This document shows positions 44,921 to 54,017 of a DNA stretch of 64,000 nt, piece by piece; position 1 is the stretch's first letter; each line of letters begins with the position of its first letter. The DNA comes from Prescottella soli. GTDB lineage: Bacteria; Actinomycetota; Actinomycetes; Mycobacteriales; Mycobacteriaceae. The position numbers and the translations under genes are program-made. The stretch spans positions 3,410,001 to 3,474,000 of the forward strand of contig NZ_CP157276.1 in NCBI RefSeq assembly GCF_040024445.1. The letters are read 5' to 3'. The notes below the pieces were generated by a model that worked only from the letters and a program-made list of their open reading frames with translations, made no database searches and was not told where the DNA came from.

Positions 44921-45874
44921 ATGGCGCGGACGGTGATCGACAAGGTGGTCGAGCTGGTCGTGGTGCTCTTCATCGTCAGTCTCGGCACGTTCGCGCTGGT
45001 TTCGTTCATTCCGGGCGATCCGTCGGTCGCGATTCTCGGTGAGGGGCATGCGCCCGAGGACTATGCGCGGGTGCGTGCGGAGATGGGTCTCGACGATCCG
45101 TTCCTGACGCGGTACTGGCACTGGTTGTCGGGCGCGTTGCGGGGCGATCTGGGGAACTCGATGGTTCCGCCGCAGGGGCCGGTGACCGACAGCATCAGTG
45201 CGGCGATCCCGGTCAGCATCCAGTTGGCGGTGATGGGTTTGTTCATCGCGCTGGTCGTCGCGGTGCCGCTGGCGATGTTCTCCGCCCGGCACCAGGGTGG
45301 TTGGATCGATCGCGCGATCGGGGCGGGCACGTTCGGTGTGTTGTCGATCCCGAGTTTCCTGTCGGGTCTGTTGCTGATCATGGTGATGGTGAACTATCTC
45401 GGGTGGTTCCCGCGTTCGCAGTGGGTGCGGATCTCGGATGGGTTGGGGCAGAACCTGTATCACGCGATCCTGCCGGCGATCGCGATCAGCCTGTTGGAGA
45501 TGGCGATGTTCACGCGGATCCTGCGCAGTGACCTGGTGATGACGCTGAAGGAGAACTTCATCCTCGTCGCGAAGGCGAAGGGCATGTCGAACACGCGGCT
45601 GCTGCTGAGTGATGCGTTGCGGCCGTCGTCGTTCTCGTTGATCACGATGCTCGGCATCGTGCTGGGGTCGATGATCGGCAGCACCGTGATCGTGGAGACG
45701 CTGTTCTCGTTGCCGGGCATGGGCTCGCTGATCGTCCGTGCGGCGCAGCAGGGTGACATGCCGATGGTGCAGGGTGCGGTGCTGGTGATCGCGGTCATCT
45801 ATGTGGTGGCCAACGGTGTCATCGACATCTCCTACGGATACCTCGACCCAAGGAGCCGACGAGCCCATGTCTGA
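44921..45874 (+). CDS. ABC transporter permease, DppB/OppB family
   Basis: The 317-residue membrane protein has six hydrophobic segments. It shows the typical first extracellular stretch with GDPSVAILGEGHAPEDYARVRAEMGLDDP-like order near residues 30-60. The EAA loop lies in the FILVAKAKGMSNTRLLLSDALRP region near residue 210. AGGAAGGAGG stands before the ATG. It pairs with the next permease to form the channel of the importer. Confidence 0.92.
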   Translation: MARTVIDKVVELVVVLFIVSLGTFALVSFIPGDPSVAILGEGHAPEDYARVRAEMGLDDPFLTRYWHWLSGALRGDLGNSMVPPQGPVTDSISAAIPVSIQLAVMGLFIALVVAVPLAMFSARHQGGWIDRAIGAGTFGVLSIPSFLSGLLLIMVMVNYLGWFPRSQWVRISDGLGQNLYHAILPAIAISLLEMAMFTRILRSDLVMTLKENFILVAKAKGMSNTRLLLSDALRPSSFSLITMLGIVLGSMIGSTVIVETLFSLPGMGSLIVRAAQQGDMPMVQGAVLVIAVIYVVANGVIDISYGYLDPRSRRAHV

Positions 45875-46979
45875 GATCAAGATTGACGACATCGACGTCG
45901 ACATGCCGGCCATCACGGGCCGGGTCCTCGACGATGCGGGTGCCGAGGAGTCGGCGAACGCGTCGGATCTGGCCGAGCGCCGCAACCTCTACCGGGTCGG
46001 CACGATCCTCACCGTGGTGGGCGTGATCGCGGCCGGGATCGGTCTCGCGCCCATGCTGGTCATGGGGGCACGTGTCGTGATCTTCCTGGTCGGCCTCGTC
46101 GCGCTCTACATGGGTGTGCGACGGATCGGGTTGGCGCGCTTCGGGTCGGACTTCGACCTCACGTTCATCCTGTCGTGTGTGTGGCTGGTGGTGCTGATCG
46201 CGGCCGCGGTGCTCGCGCCGGTGCTGCCGCTGGCCGAGCACCAGGACACCACCAAGACGCTCAGCGCGAAGAGCTATGCCGCGCCGAGCCTGTTCTCGGC
46301 GCACCCGTTGGGCACCAACAATTTCGGACTCGACATGCTCGCCCGCTCCATCTTCGGTGCCCGGTCGTCGCTGGTCGTCGCGGTCGCGGCGGTGCTGATC
46401 GGGATGATCGTCGGTGGCGCGATCGGTATCGCCGCCGGCTACTTCGGCGGCTGGGTCGACCGGATCGTCGGCGTGCTCACCAACTCGCTGCTCGCGGTGC
46501 CGGCGTTGATCCTGCTGATCGCGCTTGCCTCGGTGCTCGAGCCGAACCTGCGTAACATCTCCCTCGCGCTCGCGGTCCTGGCGATCCCGTCCATGGTCCG
46601 CATCGCGAGGGCGAACACGCTCGTGTTCTCGCAACGCGAATTCGTCCTCGCGGCACGGGCGATGGGCGCGAGCAAGTGGCGGGTGATGCTGCGCGAGATC
46701 GCCCCCAACGTGGTCCTGCCGGTCGCGTCGCTGGGCATGGTGATGATCTCGGTGATGATCGTCGCCGAGGCGTCGCTGAGTTTCCTCGGGCTCGGCATCG
46801 CGCCGCCCGCCCCGACGTGGGGCAACATGATCTCCGAGGGCCAGGGCAACGTCTTCGCCCAACACCCCTACATCGTGCTGGTGCCCGGCCTGTTCCTGTT
46901 CCTGACGGTGTTCTCGTTCAACATGGTCGGCGAGAAGGCCCAGAAACGCACCGGCGGCACCCGGGAGGTGAAACTGTGA
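45867..46979 (+). CDS. ABC transporter permease, DppC/OppC family, with extended N-terminus
   Basis: The 370-residue permease has the DppC domain from about residue 95 on, with HPLGTNNFGLDMLARSIFGA and the EAA loop VLAARAMGASKWRVMLREI. Usual DppC proteins are near 300 residues. Here an acidic leader is followed by two added hydrophobic segments (residues 44-80) before the canonical first helix. The ATG overlaps the previous stop by eight bases. The extra helices may be a regulatory or docking element. Confidence 0.9.
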   Translation: MSEIKIDDIDVDMPAITGRVLDDAGAEESANASDLAERRNLYRVGTILTVVGVIAAGIGLAPMLVMGARVVIFLVGLVALYMGVRRIGLARFGSDFDLTFILSCVWLVVLIAAAVLAPVLPLAEHQDTTKTLSAKSYAAPSLFSAHPLGTNNFGLDMLARSIFGARSSLVVAVAAVLIGMIVGGAIGIAAGYFGGWVDRIVGVLTNSLLAVPALILLIALASVLEPNLRNISLALAVLAIPSMVRIARANTLVFSQREFVLAARAMGASKWRVMLREIAPNVVLPVASLGMVMISVMIVAEASLSFLGLGIAPPAPTWGNMISEGQGNVFAQHPYIVLVPGLFLFLTVFSFNMVGEKAQKRTGGTREVKL

Positions 46980-48049
46980 GCAGCAACGAACCACTCCTGA
47001 CGGTGGACGGCGTCTCCACCCGCTTCCGCACCAAGCGAGGGCAGCTCCGAGCGGTCGAGCAGGTCACGCTGTCGCTCGACGCGGGCGAGACCCTCGGCCT
47101 GGTCGGCGAGTCCGGATCCGGTAAATCCGTTCTGGGACAGACCATCATGGGACTCGTCTCCAGCGGCGGCGGTACGACGGTCACCGGTGAGGTGCAGTTC
47201 ATGGGCCGCGACATGCAAGCACTGACCCGCACGCAGCAGCAGCAGGTGTGGGGCAAGGACATCGCGATGGTGTTCCAGGATCCGATGTCGGCTCTCAACC
47301 CGTTCAAGCGGATCGGGACGCACATCACCGAGTCGCTGCGTGCCCACCTCGGCCTGGACAAGACGCAGGCCCGAGAGCGGGCGATCGAGCTGCTGCGCAA
47401 GGTCCGCATCCCCGAGCCGACGCGGCGGATCGACCAGTACCCGCACGAACTCTCCGGCGGCATGCGCCAGCGGGTGGTGATCGCGATGGCGCTGGCGTGC
47501 GATCCGAAGCTGACCATCGCCGACGAGCCAACCACCGCGCTGGACGTGACGGTGCAGAAGCAGATCCTCGAGCTGCTCGAGTCGCTGCGCACCGAGATGG
47601 GCATGGCCGGGATCCTTGTCAGCCATGACCTCGGAGTCGTTGCCGGACAGACTGATCGGGTCGCGGTCATGTACGCGGGCCGGATCGTCGAGACCGCACC
47701 GACCCGGCAACTGTTCGCCGGTCCCCGGCACCCCTACACCGAGGCGCTCCTCGCCGCGGTTCCCCGCCTCGAGCAGCAGCCCCACACCCGGCTCGAGTCC
47801 ATCGACGGCGGCCTGCCGGACATGACGAAACCACCGACTGGGTGCGCGTTCGCGTCCCGCTGCAAGTACGCGCAGAACAAGTGCCGGGAGACCGCGCCGA
47901 CCCTCACCGCCGCCCCGGACACCGCCGGCGCCCGGCACCCGCACGAGGTGGCGTGCCACTTCCCGCGCGGCGGTGCCGGTGTCGTCGACCTCGCAGCGCC
48001 CCCCACCGCGGGCGCGGACGATCGTGAGCTGGAAGTGGAGAGCATCTGA
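46976..48049 (+). CDS. ABC transporter ATP-binding protein, DppD/OppD family
   Basis: The 357-residue ATPase has Walker A GESGSGKS near residue 43, the signature LSGGMRQR near residue 160, Walker B LTIADEPTTALD near residue 180 and the switch His in VSHDLGVV. The C-terminal oligopeptide-transporter extension carries clustered cysteines (GCAFASRCKYAQNKC), typical of OppD/DppD. The GTG overlaps the permease stop. Confidence 0.93.
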   Translation: MSSNEPLLTVDGVSTRFRTKRGQLRAVEQVTLSLDAGETLGLVGESGSGKSVLGQTIMGLVSSGGGTTVTGEVQFMGRDMQALTRTQQQQVWGKDIAMVFQDPMSALNPFKRIGTHITESLRAHLGLDKTQARERAIELLRKVRIPEPTRRIDQYPHELSGGMRQRVVIAMALACDPKLTIADEPTTALDVTVQKQILELLESLRTEMGMAGILVSHDLGVVAGQTDRVAVMYAGRIVETAPTRQLFAGPRHPYTEALLAAVPRLEQQPHTRLESIDGGLPDMTKPPTGCAFASRCKYAQNKCRETAPTLTAAPDTAGARHPHEVACHFPRGGAGVVDLAAPPTAGADDRELEVESI

Positions 48050-49038
48050 TGGCCGGAAGTGGAGTCGCGCACCTGCGCACCGACGACAAGCCCGTCCTCG
48101 CGGCCCGGAACCTGGTCGTGGAGTTCCCCGCCGGGCGCGGTCAGACGGTGCACGCCGTGTCGAACATCAGCTTCGATCTGCTGCCGGGCGAAACCCTCGG
48201 AATCGTAGGCGAATCCGGCTGTGGCAAGTCCACGGCCGGCCGCGCCGTCCTGCAGTTGCCGGCCCCGACATCCGGCAGCGTGGAGATCGACGGCATCGAA
48301 CTCACGACCCTGAGTCCGTCCGCGCTGCGCAAGACCCGGGCCCAGATCCAGATGATCATGCAGGACCCGATCTCCTCGCTGAACCCGCGTCGCAAGGTCA
48401 AGCACCTGGTCACCGAGGGACCCCGAATGTGGGGGCAACGCAACACCGAACGCCTCGACCAGCTCGCCCGCGAACTCCTCCGGGCGGTCGGGCTGGACCC
48501 GGACATGGTCTGGGAACGGCTGCCCGGCGAGCTGTCGGGCGGCCAGTGCCAGCGCGTGTGCATCGCCCGCGCGATGATGCTCAAACCGAAGGTGCTCATC
48601 TGCGACGAGCCCGTCTCGAGCCTGGACGTGTCGGTCCAGGCGCAGATCCTCAACCTGCTCGAGCAGACCAAGACCGAGTTCGAGCTCACGATGATCTTTA
48701 TCGCCCACAACATGGCGGTGGTCAAGAACATCAGCGACCGCGTGATGGTGATGTACCTCGGCAAGGTCTGCGAGATCGCCCCGAGTAGCGACATGGAAAA
48801 CCAGGCGCGACACCCGTATTCGCGGCTCCTGCTGGCATCGATCCCCGACCCCGATGTGCACCGCGGCGAAGCCGAGTCGACACCCCAGATCGAGGGCGAC
48901 CTCCCGTCGCCGCTCGACCCACCGTCGGGCTGCCGCTTCCGCACGCGCTGCCCCCTCGCGACCGACCACTGTGCGGCGGAGGAGCCCCAGCTGCGGGAGA
49001 TCGCCCCCGACCACTTCGTGGCCTGCCACAACGTCTGA
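48049..49038 (+). CDS. ABC transporter ATP-binding protein, DppF/OppF family
   Basis: The 329-residue ATPase has Walker A GESGCGKST near residue 57, the signature LSGGQCQR near residue 162, Walker B VLICDEPVSSLD and a switch His in IAHNMAVV. The C-terminal Cys-bearing extension (GCRFRTRCPLATDHC) is the partner form of that in the preceding ATPase. Its ATG overlaps the previous stop by one base. It completes the importer; the next gene is an amidase behind a long inverted repeat. Confidence 0.93.
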   Translation: MAGSGVAHLRTDDKPVLAARNLVVEFPAGRGQTVHAVSNISFDLLPGETLGIVGESGCGKSTAGRAVLQLPAPTSGSVEIDGIELTTLSPSALRKTRAQIQMIMQDPISSLNPRRKVKHLVTEGPRMWGQRNTERLDQLARELLRAVGLDPDMVWERLPGELSGGQCQRVCIARAMMLKPKVLICDEPVSSLDVSVQAQILNLLEQTKTEFELTMIFIAHNMAVVKNISDRVMVMYLGKVCEIAPSSDMENQARHPYSRLLLASIPDPDVHRGEAESTPQIEGDLPSPLDPPSGCRFRTRCPLATDHCAAEEPQLREIAPDHFVACHNV

Positions 49039-49049
49039 CACATATATCT

Positions 49050-49116
49050 CCCGCGTTTTGCGCACTTGTCGTTGGAAATCCGGCACCCGGAGCGCGATAA
49101 GTGCGCAAAACGCGGG
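49050..49116. repeat. Long inverted repeat between the importer operon and the amidase gene
   Basis: Two 22-base arms (49050-49071 and 49095-49116) pair with a single G-T type mismatch around a 23-base loop. Each arm contains CGTTTTGCGCACTT or its complement. It lies 12 bases after the last ATPase stop and 17 bases before the amidase start. It may end the importer transcript, act in amidase control, or be a dispersed repeat element. Confidence 0.7.
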
Positions 49117-49132
49117 GGTGGGAGGAGCAGCT

Positions 49133-50557
49133 ATGTCAATGGAGAGTTTGTACGACGGCCAGGACATGACCGGGCTCGCTGCCTCGATCCGGAACGGTGA
49201 CGTGTCGGCCCGTGAGGTGGTCGAGTTCGCGCTGCGCCGAGTCGAGGAGCGCAACGGCACCGTCAACGCGGTGGTGGTCGACCGTGCCGCGGAGGCGCTC
49301 GCCGAAGTGGACACCGGACTGCCGGACGGTCCGCTTCGCGGAATCCCGTTCCTGATCAAGGATCTTCACGCCGACGTTGCGGGGTTGCCCACCTCGAACG
49401 GGTCGCGATTGTTCGCGGGCCGGGTTGCCGAGCGGGACACCGAGTTGGTGTCCCGCTACCGCCGGGCGGGTCTCGTGATCATCGGCAAGACCAACACGCC
49501 GGAGTTCGGTCAGAACGCGAGCACCGAGCCCGTCCTGTTCGGGCCGACGCGCAACCCGCGCCGCCTCACGCACGGCGTGGGTGGTTCGTCGGGGGGTGCG
49601 GCCGCGGCCGTGGCCGTGGGAATCACGCCCGCCGCGCACGCGAGCGACGGTGGCGGCTCGATCCGAATCCCGGCGTCCGCGAACGGCCTCGTGGGTCTCA
49701 AGCCGTCGCGTGGGCGCATGCCGTCGGGTTCGCCGCTCGCGGGGCCGCTGTCGGTGGAGCACGCGGTGACCCGCAGCGTGCGGGACACCGCGCTGCTGCT
49801 GGATCTCACGTCCGGTCCCGCGATGGGCGCACCGTTCGGCGTCGCCCCGCCGGCACGTCCGTACGTCGGAGAGGTGGGGGCCGACCCCGGCAAGCTCTGC
49901 ATCGGCATCACCACGACCATGCCGAACGGAGAGCAGGTCCACCCCGACTGCGCGGCCGTGGCGTCGGACGTCGGGGTGATGCTCGAGAAGCTGGGGCATC
50001 ACGTCGAGACCGCCGCGCCGGTGTTCCACCAGGACGCGCTCGCGGCGGCGATGCAGTACCTGATGTCCGCGCCGATGTCGGTCGAGATCGATCATCGGCT
50101 GGCCGAACTGGGTCGGGAGCTGCGCGACGACGACCTCGAGACGATGGCTCGCGTGCAGTACGAGCGCTGCAAGTCGCAATCCGTGACCGACCTGTCGTTC
50201 GCGTACACCGAACTCGAGCGGACGGCACGGGACATCGGCCGGTTCTTCACCGAGTTCGACCTGCTGCTGACCCCCACGCTCGGCAGCCCGACGCCCCCGC
50301 TGGGACTGCTCGACGCGATGGATCTCGAGGCCATGTGGAAGCACGCCGGCGTCTACGGTGCGCTGACCTCCCCGTTCAACAGCGGCGGTCAGCCGGCGAT
50401 TTCGCTTCCGCTGGGCAAGGATTCGACCGGCATGCCGCTCGGTGCCCAACTTGTCGCGGCGCACGGACGTGAGGATCTGTTGATCCGCGTCGCCTCGCAG
50501 CTCGAGGCGGCGTACCCGTGGACCACGTCTCCCGCGTGGCCGGCCGTCACCGGCTGA
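49133..50557 (+). CDS. Amidase-signature-family amidase
   Basis: The 474-residue enzyme has the Ser-cisSer-Lys triad of this family: Lys76 in LIKDLHAD, the cis-Ser in GVGGSSGG near residue 152 and the nucleophile Ser176 in GGGSIRIPAS. It hydrolyses an amide to acid and ammonia. GGAGGAG is seven bases before the ATG at 49133. Together with the D-aminoacylase and the YtcJ-like hydrolase around the importer genes, it suggests use of imported amides as carbon and nitrogen source. Confidence 0.9.
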   Translation: MSMESLYDGQDMTGLAASIRNGDVSAREVVEFALRRVEERNGTVNAVVVDRAAEALAEVDTGLPDGPLRGIPFLIKDLHADVAGLPTSNGSRLFAGRVAERDTELVSRYRRAGLVIIGKTNTPEFGQNASTEPVLFGPTRNPRRLTHGVGGSSGGAAAAVAVGITPAAHASDGGGSIRIPASANGLVGLKPSRGRMPSGSPLAGPLSVEHAVTRSVRDTALLLDLTSGPAMGAPFGVAPPARPYVGEVGADPGKLCIGITTTMPNGEQVHPDCAAVASDVGVMLEKLGHHVETAAPVFHQDALAAAMQYLMSAPMSVEIDHRLAELGRELRDDDLETMARVQYERCKSQSVTDLSFAYTELERTARDIGRFFTEFDLLLTPTLGSPTPPLGLLDAMDLEAMWKHAGVYGALTSPFNSGGQPAISLPLGKDSTGMPLGAQLVAAHGREDLLIRVASQLEAAYPWTTSPAWPAVTG

Positions 50558-50564
50558 GTCCAGA

Positions 50565-52028
50565 TCAGTGCGTCGGGGGTTGGACGGCGGGTGCAGTGAC
50601 GTCGCAGTGCGGTTGGCACGCGACGTTCTCGCCCGCCGGCACCTCCGGGGGCTCCTCGGCAGCGGCGCGGCGAGGGATCATCACGGCCGAGATCAGTGCA
50701 CCGACCACCAGCAGGCCCGCGCAAATGAGCATCGCGATCCGGAACCCGGATGCGAACGCCGCGGGATCCGAGAGGGCGTCCGCGCCGATACCGGCCAGCG
50801 CGGGCAGCGCGGCGACCGCGAGCAGTTGACTCGTCCGCGCCACCGCATTGTTGACGCCCGACGCGATCCCGGCCTGGTCCGAGGACACCGACCCGAGCAC
50901 GGCCGTGGTCAGCGGCGCGACGAGTGCGGACAAGCCGAGCCCGAACACCAGCACCGCGGGCAGGACTTCCGTCGGATACGACGCGTCCGGGCCGATCCGC
51001 AGCATCAGCAGCAGCCCGGCCGCGCCCAGCAGCGGGCCGACGGTCAACGGGATCCGCGGCCCGTGAACCTGTGCCCACCGTCCCGCCCGCGACGACAGCA
51101 GCAGCATGAGGATCGTGATCGGCAGCGATGCGATCCCCGCAGCGAGCGGCGAGTAGCCGGACACGATCTGCAGTTGCAGCAGCAGTAGGAAGAACACGCC
51201 CCCGAGCGCCGCGTACACCGCGAGCGTCACCAGGTTGGCGGCCACGAACACCCTCGACGCGAACAGCGAACTGGGCACCAGCGCGTACCGCGAGCGCCGC
51301 TCGACCACGACGAAGGCGCCCATCAGGACGACACCGGCGACCGCCACCCACACGGTCTTCTCGATCAGCCCGTACGTCAGCGCCGCCAGCGAGACGGCCG
51401 CGAGCACCGCCCCCGGTACGTCCAGGCGTTCGGGTGGGTGTGGATCCCGGGTCTCGGGCACGTGCCGGACCGACACCCACACGACGGCGACGGCCAGGGG
51501 CAGATTGATGAGGAACACCGAGCGCCAGCCCGCGACCTCGACGAGCCAGCCGCCGAGCAGCGGTCCGACGGCCGCCGCCACCCCGCCCAGCCCGGACCAC
51601 AGGCCGATCGCCGCGCCCTGATCGTCGTCGTCGAACGACGCCGATATGATCGCGAGGCTCCCCGGAGTCAGCAACGCCGCACCGACGCCCTGCACCAGAC
51701 GAGCCGCCACGAGGGTGCCCACGTCGGGGGCGAGCGCACACAGCCCGGACGCGATCGCGAACCACACTGTTCCCCAGACGAATACGCGTCGTCTCCCCAG
51801 CCGGTCTCCGAGGGCGCCGCCCAGCAGGATCAGGGACGCGAGGGTGAGCGTGTAGCCGCTGAGGACCCACTGCACTCCCGCGACCTCGGCGCCGAGGTCC
51901 GCGCCGATCCGGGGCAGAGCGACGTTGACGACGGTGCCGTCGAGCATCGCGAGTGACGAGCCGAGGACGGTCGCGATTACGACCCACCGGCCCCGTGCGG
52001 ACTTCAGGTGGAGCTCCGGAGCGCTCAT
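50565..52028 (-). CDS. MFS exporter, DHA2 family
   Basis: The 487-residue membrane protein has about 14 hydrophobic segments. SLAMLDGTVVNVALP in helix 1 is the DHA2 motif D, GDRLGRRR is motif A, and GGVAAAVGPLLGGWL is motif C in helix 5. The C-terminus is a short Pro/Val-rich tail with two cysteines. The ATG overlaps the stop of the preceding acyl-CoA dehydrogenase gene, so exporter and dehydrogenase are coupled, which is an unusual pair. Confidence 0.88.
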   Translation of the reverse strand: MSAPELHLKSARGRWVVIATVLGSSLAMLDGTVVNVALPRIGADLGAEVAGVQWVLSGYTLTLASLILLGGALGDRLGRRRVFVWGTVWFAIASGLCALAPDVGTLVAARLVQGVGAALLTPGSLAIISASFDDDDQGAAIGLWSGLGGVAAAVGPLLGGWLVEVAGWRSVFLINLPLAVAVVWVSVRHVPETRDPHPPERLDVPGAVLAAVSLAALTYGLIEKTVWVAVAGVVLMGAFVVVERRSRYALVPSSLFASRVFVAANLVTLAVYAALGGVFFLLLLQLQIVSGYSPLAAGIASLPITILMLLLSSRAGRWAQVHGPRIPLTVGPLLGAAGLLLMLRIGPDASYPTEVLPAVLVFGLGLSALVAPLTTAVLGSVSSDQAGIASGVNNAVARTSQLLAVAALPALAGIGADALSDPAAFASGFRIAMLICAGLLVVGALISAVMIPRRAAAEEPPEVPAGENVACQPHCDVTAPAVQPPTH

Positions 52029-53278
52029 GTCGTCGTAATGGTGGCGAGGGGGTCGTACTCGGGGGCGCGGAGGAGCTGGTGGAGTTGGCGGCGGCGGACG
52101 CCGAGGTTTCCGCCGTCGAAGATGGGCAGGGCGAGGGCGTCCTGCAGGAGTCGGCCGAGGGGGTTGTCGGTGTCGTAGCTTTCGATGCCCACGACTCGCA
52201 TCAGGTCGGTGACGACGGTGACCGCAGTTTCCGAGCCGAAGATCTTCGCTTGCACGGCCAGTTCCAGGGCCGCGGGTTCCAGGGTGTCGAGGGCGTGGCA
52301 GGCGCGGTAGCTGAGCCAGCGCGCGGCTTCGATCGCGGTCTTGGCGTCGGCGAGTGCGTAGCCGACGGCTTGATAGTCGACGATGGGGTGCGGGCCGGCG
52401 CGGTGCTCGCGTCGCGCGAAGTCGAGCGCGTAATCGAATGCGTGGCGCATGAGGCCGACGCCGAAGATTCCGACGAGGGCGGCGCTGGCGGCGAAGCTGC
52501 CTTCGACGAGTGCCTTGCCGATGCCGACCGCGCCGACGACGTTGCCGGCGGGTACCCGGACATTGTCGAAGGCGAAGGTGGGGGCGAGGTGCGCGCGGTG
52601 GCCGATCATGTCGATTGCCCCGTGGTCGACGAACCCGTCGGCACCACCGGGTACCAGCAGCACCGACAGGGCCTGGTCCGCCGGGGTGGCGGGGTCTTCG
52701 GCGGTCCGGCAGACGACGGTGAGGACGTCGGCGCCGTTGCCGTCCCATCCGGTGGCACTCGAGACCCAGCGCTTCTCGCCGTTGATCACCCATTCGTCAC
52801 CGTCGAGACGGGCCGTGGTGCGCACCCCTTCCGCTGGTGCGGGAGCATCGAAGTTGGCGCTTCCGCCCGGTTCGCTGTGGCACAGGGCTGCCAGCGGGGC
52901 GCCTTCGCCGGAAAGGAAGAGCGGCACGGTCTTTCGGGTGTGATCGGGATTGCCGGCGAGGGCGATCGGCAGCAGTCCGAGGAGGGAGCCGAGCGCGGTG
53001 AGCGCGACGCTGGCGTCGCCGGCGTACAGCTCTTCGGCGATGATCGCCGCGTCGACCAGCCCGTTGCCCTCGCCGCCCACGGCGGCGGGAATGAGCTTGC
53101 GGAGGAGCCCTTCCGCGACCAGTTGCTCATAGGCCGGTCGCGTGGCCCGGAACCGTTCTTCGGGCGTCGGCAGGTAGCGGGTCTGTTCGGCCACGTTGTC
53201 CAGGATCCTGCGTGCTTGTTCCCGAGTGGCTGCTTGCAGGGCGCTCTGGGCTTCGGTGAAAGTGAAGTCGATTGCCAC
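52025..53278 (-). CDS. Acyl-CoA dehydrogenase family protein with altered active-site motif
   Basis: The 417-residue flavoprotein has the helical N-terminal domain, the mid-domain flavin motif CHSEPGGSANFDAP near residue 132 and the C-terminal helices. The place where most acyl-CoA dehydrogenases have the catalytic Glu of YEGT reads IFDGGN, with Asp388. This may be a subfamily trait or alter activity. The GTG at 53278 follows GGGAG and starts MAIDFTFTEAQ at the usual point. The exporter gene overlaps its 3' end. Confidence 0.82.
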   Translation of the reverse strand: MAIDFTFTEAQSALQAATREQARRILDNVAEQTRYLPTPEERFRATRPAYEQLVAEGLLRKLIPAAVGGEGNGLVDAAIIAEELYAGDASVALTALGSLLGLLPIALAGNPDHTRKTVPLFLSGEGAPLAALCHSEPGGSANFDAPAPAEGVRTTARLDGDEWVINGEKRWVSSATGWDGNGADVLTVVCRTAEDPATPADQALSVLLVPGGADGFVDHGAIDMIGHRAHLAPTFAFDNVRVPAGNVVGAVGIGKALVEGSFAASAALVGIFGVGLMRHAFDYALDFARREHRAGPHPIVDYQAVGYALADAKTAIEAARWLSYRACHALDTLEPAALELAVQAKIFGSETAVTVVTDLMRVVGIESYDTDNPLGRLLQDALALPIFDGGNLGVRRRQLHQLLRAPEYDPLATITTT

Positions 53279-53506
53279 GGGGACTCCCTTCTCCGCCCCT
53301 GCTCGCCCGAGGGCCGTCGGTGACTCGATGCCAGGATATCCCCGCTCGTTGGAGGGGCCGTCCTGGTTGCGGAATCTGTACCGAGACAAGCTGACGCGAG
53401 CGAATCGTGAGGGGATTGTGAGAATGCGCCTGGATCGCCGCATTCGGGGCTTGTGCCGGGATACCGTGCCTCGATCGACCGGACGGACGAACGATGGGGG
53501 AATGGC

Positions 53507-54007
53507 ATGATCTCGACGCGTGTGCAGGGCATCGGGCGGGCGGCGACTGCCGGAGCGATGTGCCTTGCGGTGCTTGCGCTCTCGGCGTGCTCCGACGGTG
53601 AAGGCGGAGACTCTCCGACGACGCCCACCGTTACGGCGACACCGTCGCAACCGCCGATCCCGCCACCGACACCCACCGAACTGAACGCCAGCCTGGTGCG
53701 GGCGTTCGACGAGAACGTCCCGGCCGCGGAGAAGGTCACGCTGGTCCAGGGCGCGGAGGCGGACCCGCAACTGATCGACCAGGTGGTTGCGGCGGCGAAG
53801 GCGAACAAGGTGGCCGCGCAGGTCACCGACGTGACCGACCTCGGCGACGGCATGGTCGCCGCGACGGCCGTCATGACGCTCGACGGTCAACCGGGCCCCG
53901 ACACCATCATCAACTTCGTCGCCGAGGACGGCGTCTGGAAGCTGTCACAGGACAACGCGTGCGGCTTCGTGGGCATGGCGGGGCTGTCGTCCCCCGCCTG
54001 TGCGTGA
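53507..54007 (+). CDS. MTB12-like secreted lipoprotein
   Basis: The 166-residue protein has a signal peptide with a lipobox (LALSAC, Cys28), a Thr/Pro-rich linker and a globular domain with LVRAFDENVPAAEKVTLVQG and VWKLSQDNACGF. This resembles the low-molecular-weight antigen MTB12 family of mycobacteria. Two further cysteines in the C-terminus may pair. The function is unknown. It is divergent from the acyl-CoA dehydrogenase gene across 228 bases in which no gene is seen. Confidence 0.75.
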   Translation: MISTRVQGIGRAATAGAMCLAVLALSACSDGEGGDSPTTPTVTATPSQPPIPPPTPTELNASLVRAFDENVPAAEKVTLVQGAEADPQLIDQVVAAAKANKVAAQVTDVTDLGDGMVAATAVMTLDGQPGPDTIINFVAEDGVWKLSQDNACGFVGMAGLSSPACA

Positions 54008-54017
54008 TGATGGGGTG

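Noticed and set aside
43256-45985. Long antisense frame of about 909 codons opposite the binding-protein and permease genes
   Set aside because: It is rich in Arg, His, Asp and Gln with no domain, and lies opposite genes with clear motifs and ribosome sites; it is a GC-bias shadow.
50565-52793. 742-codon version of the second MFS exporter
   Set aside because: The extension is an Arg/Pro-rich shadow of the acyl-CoA dehydrogenase gene; family start and four-base overlap fit ATG 52028.
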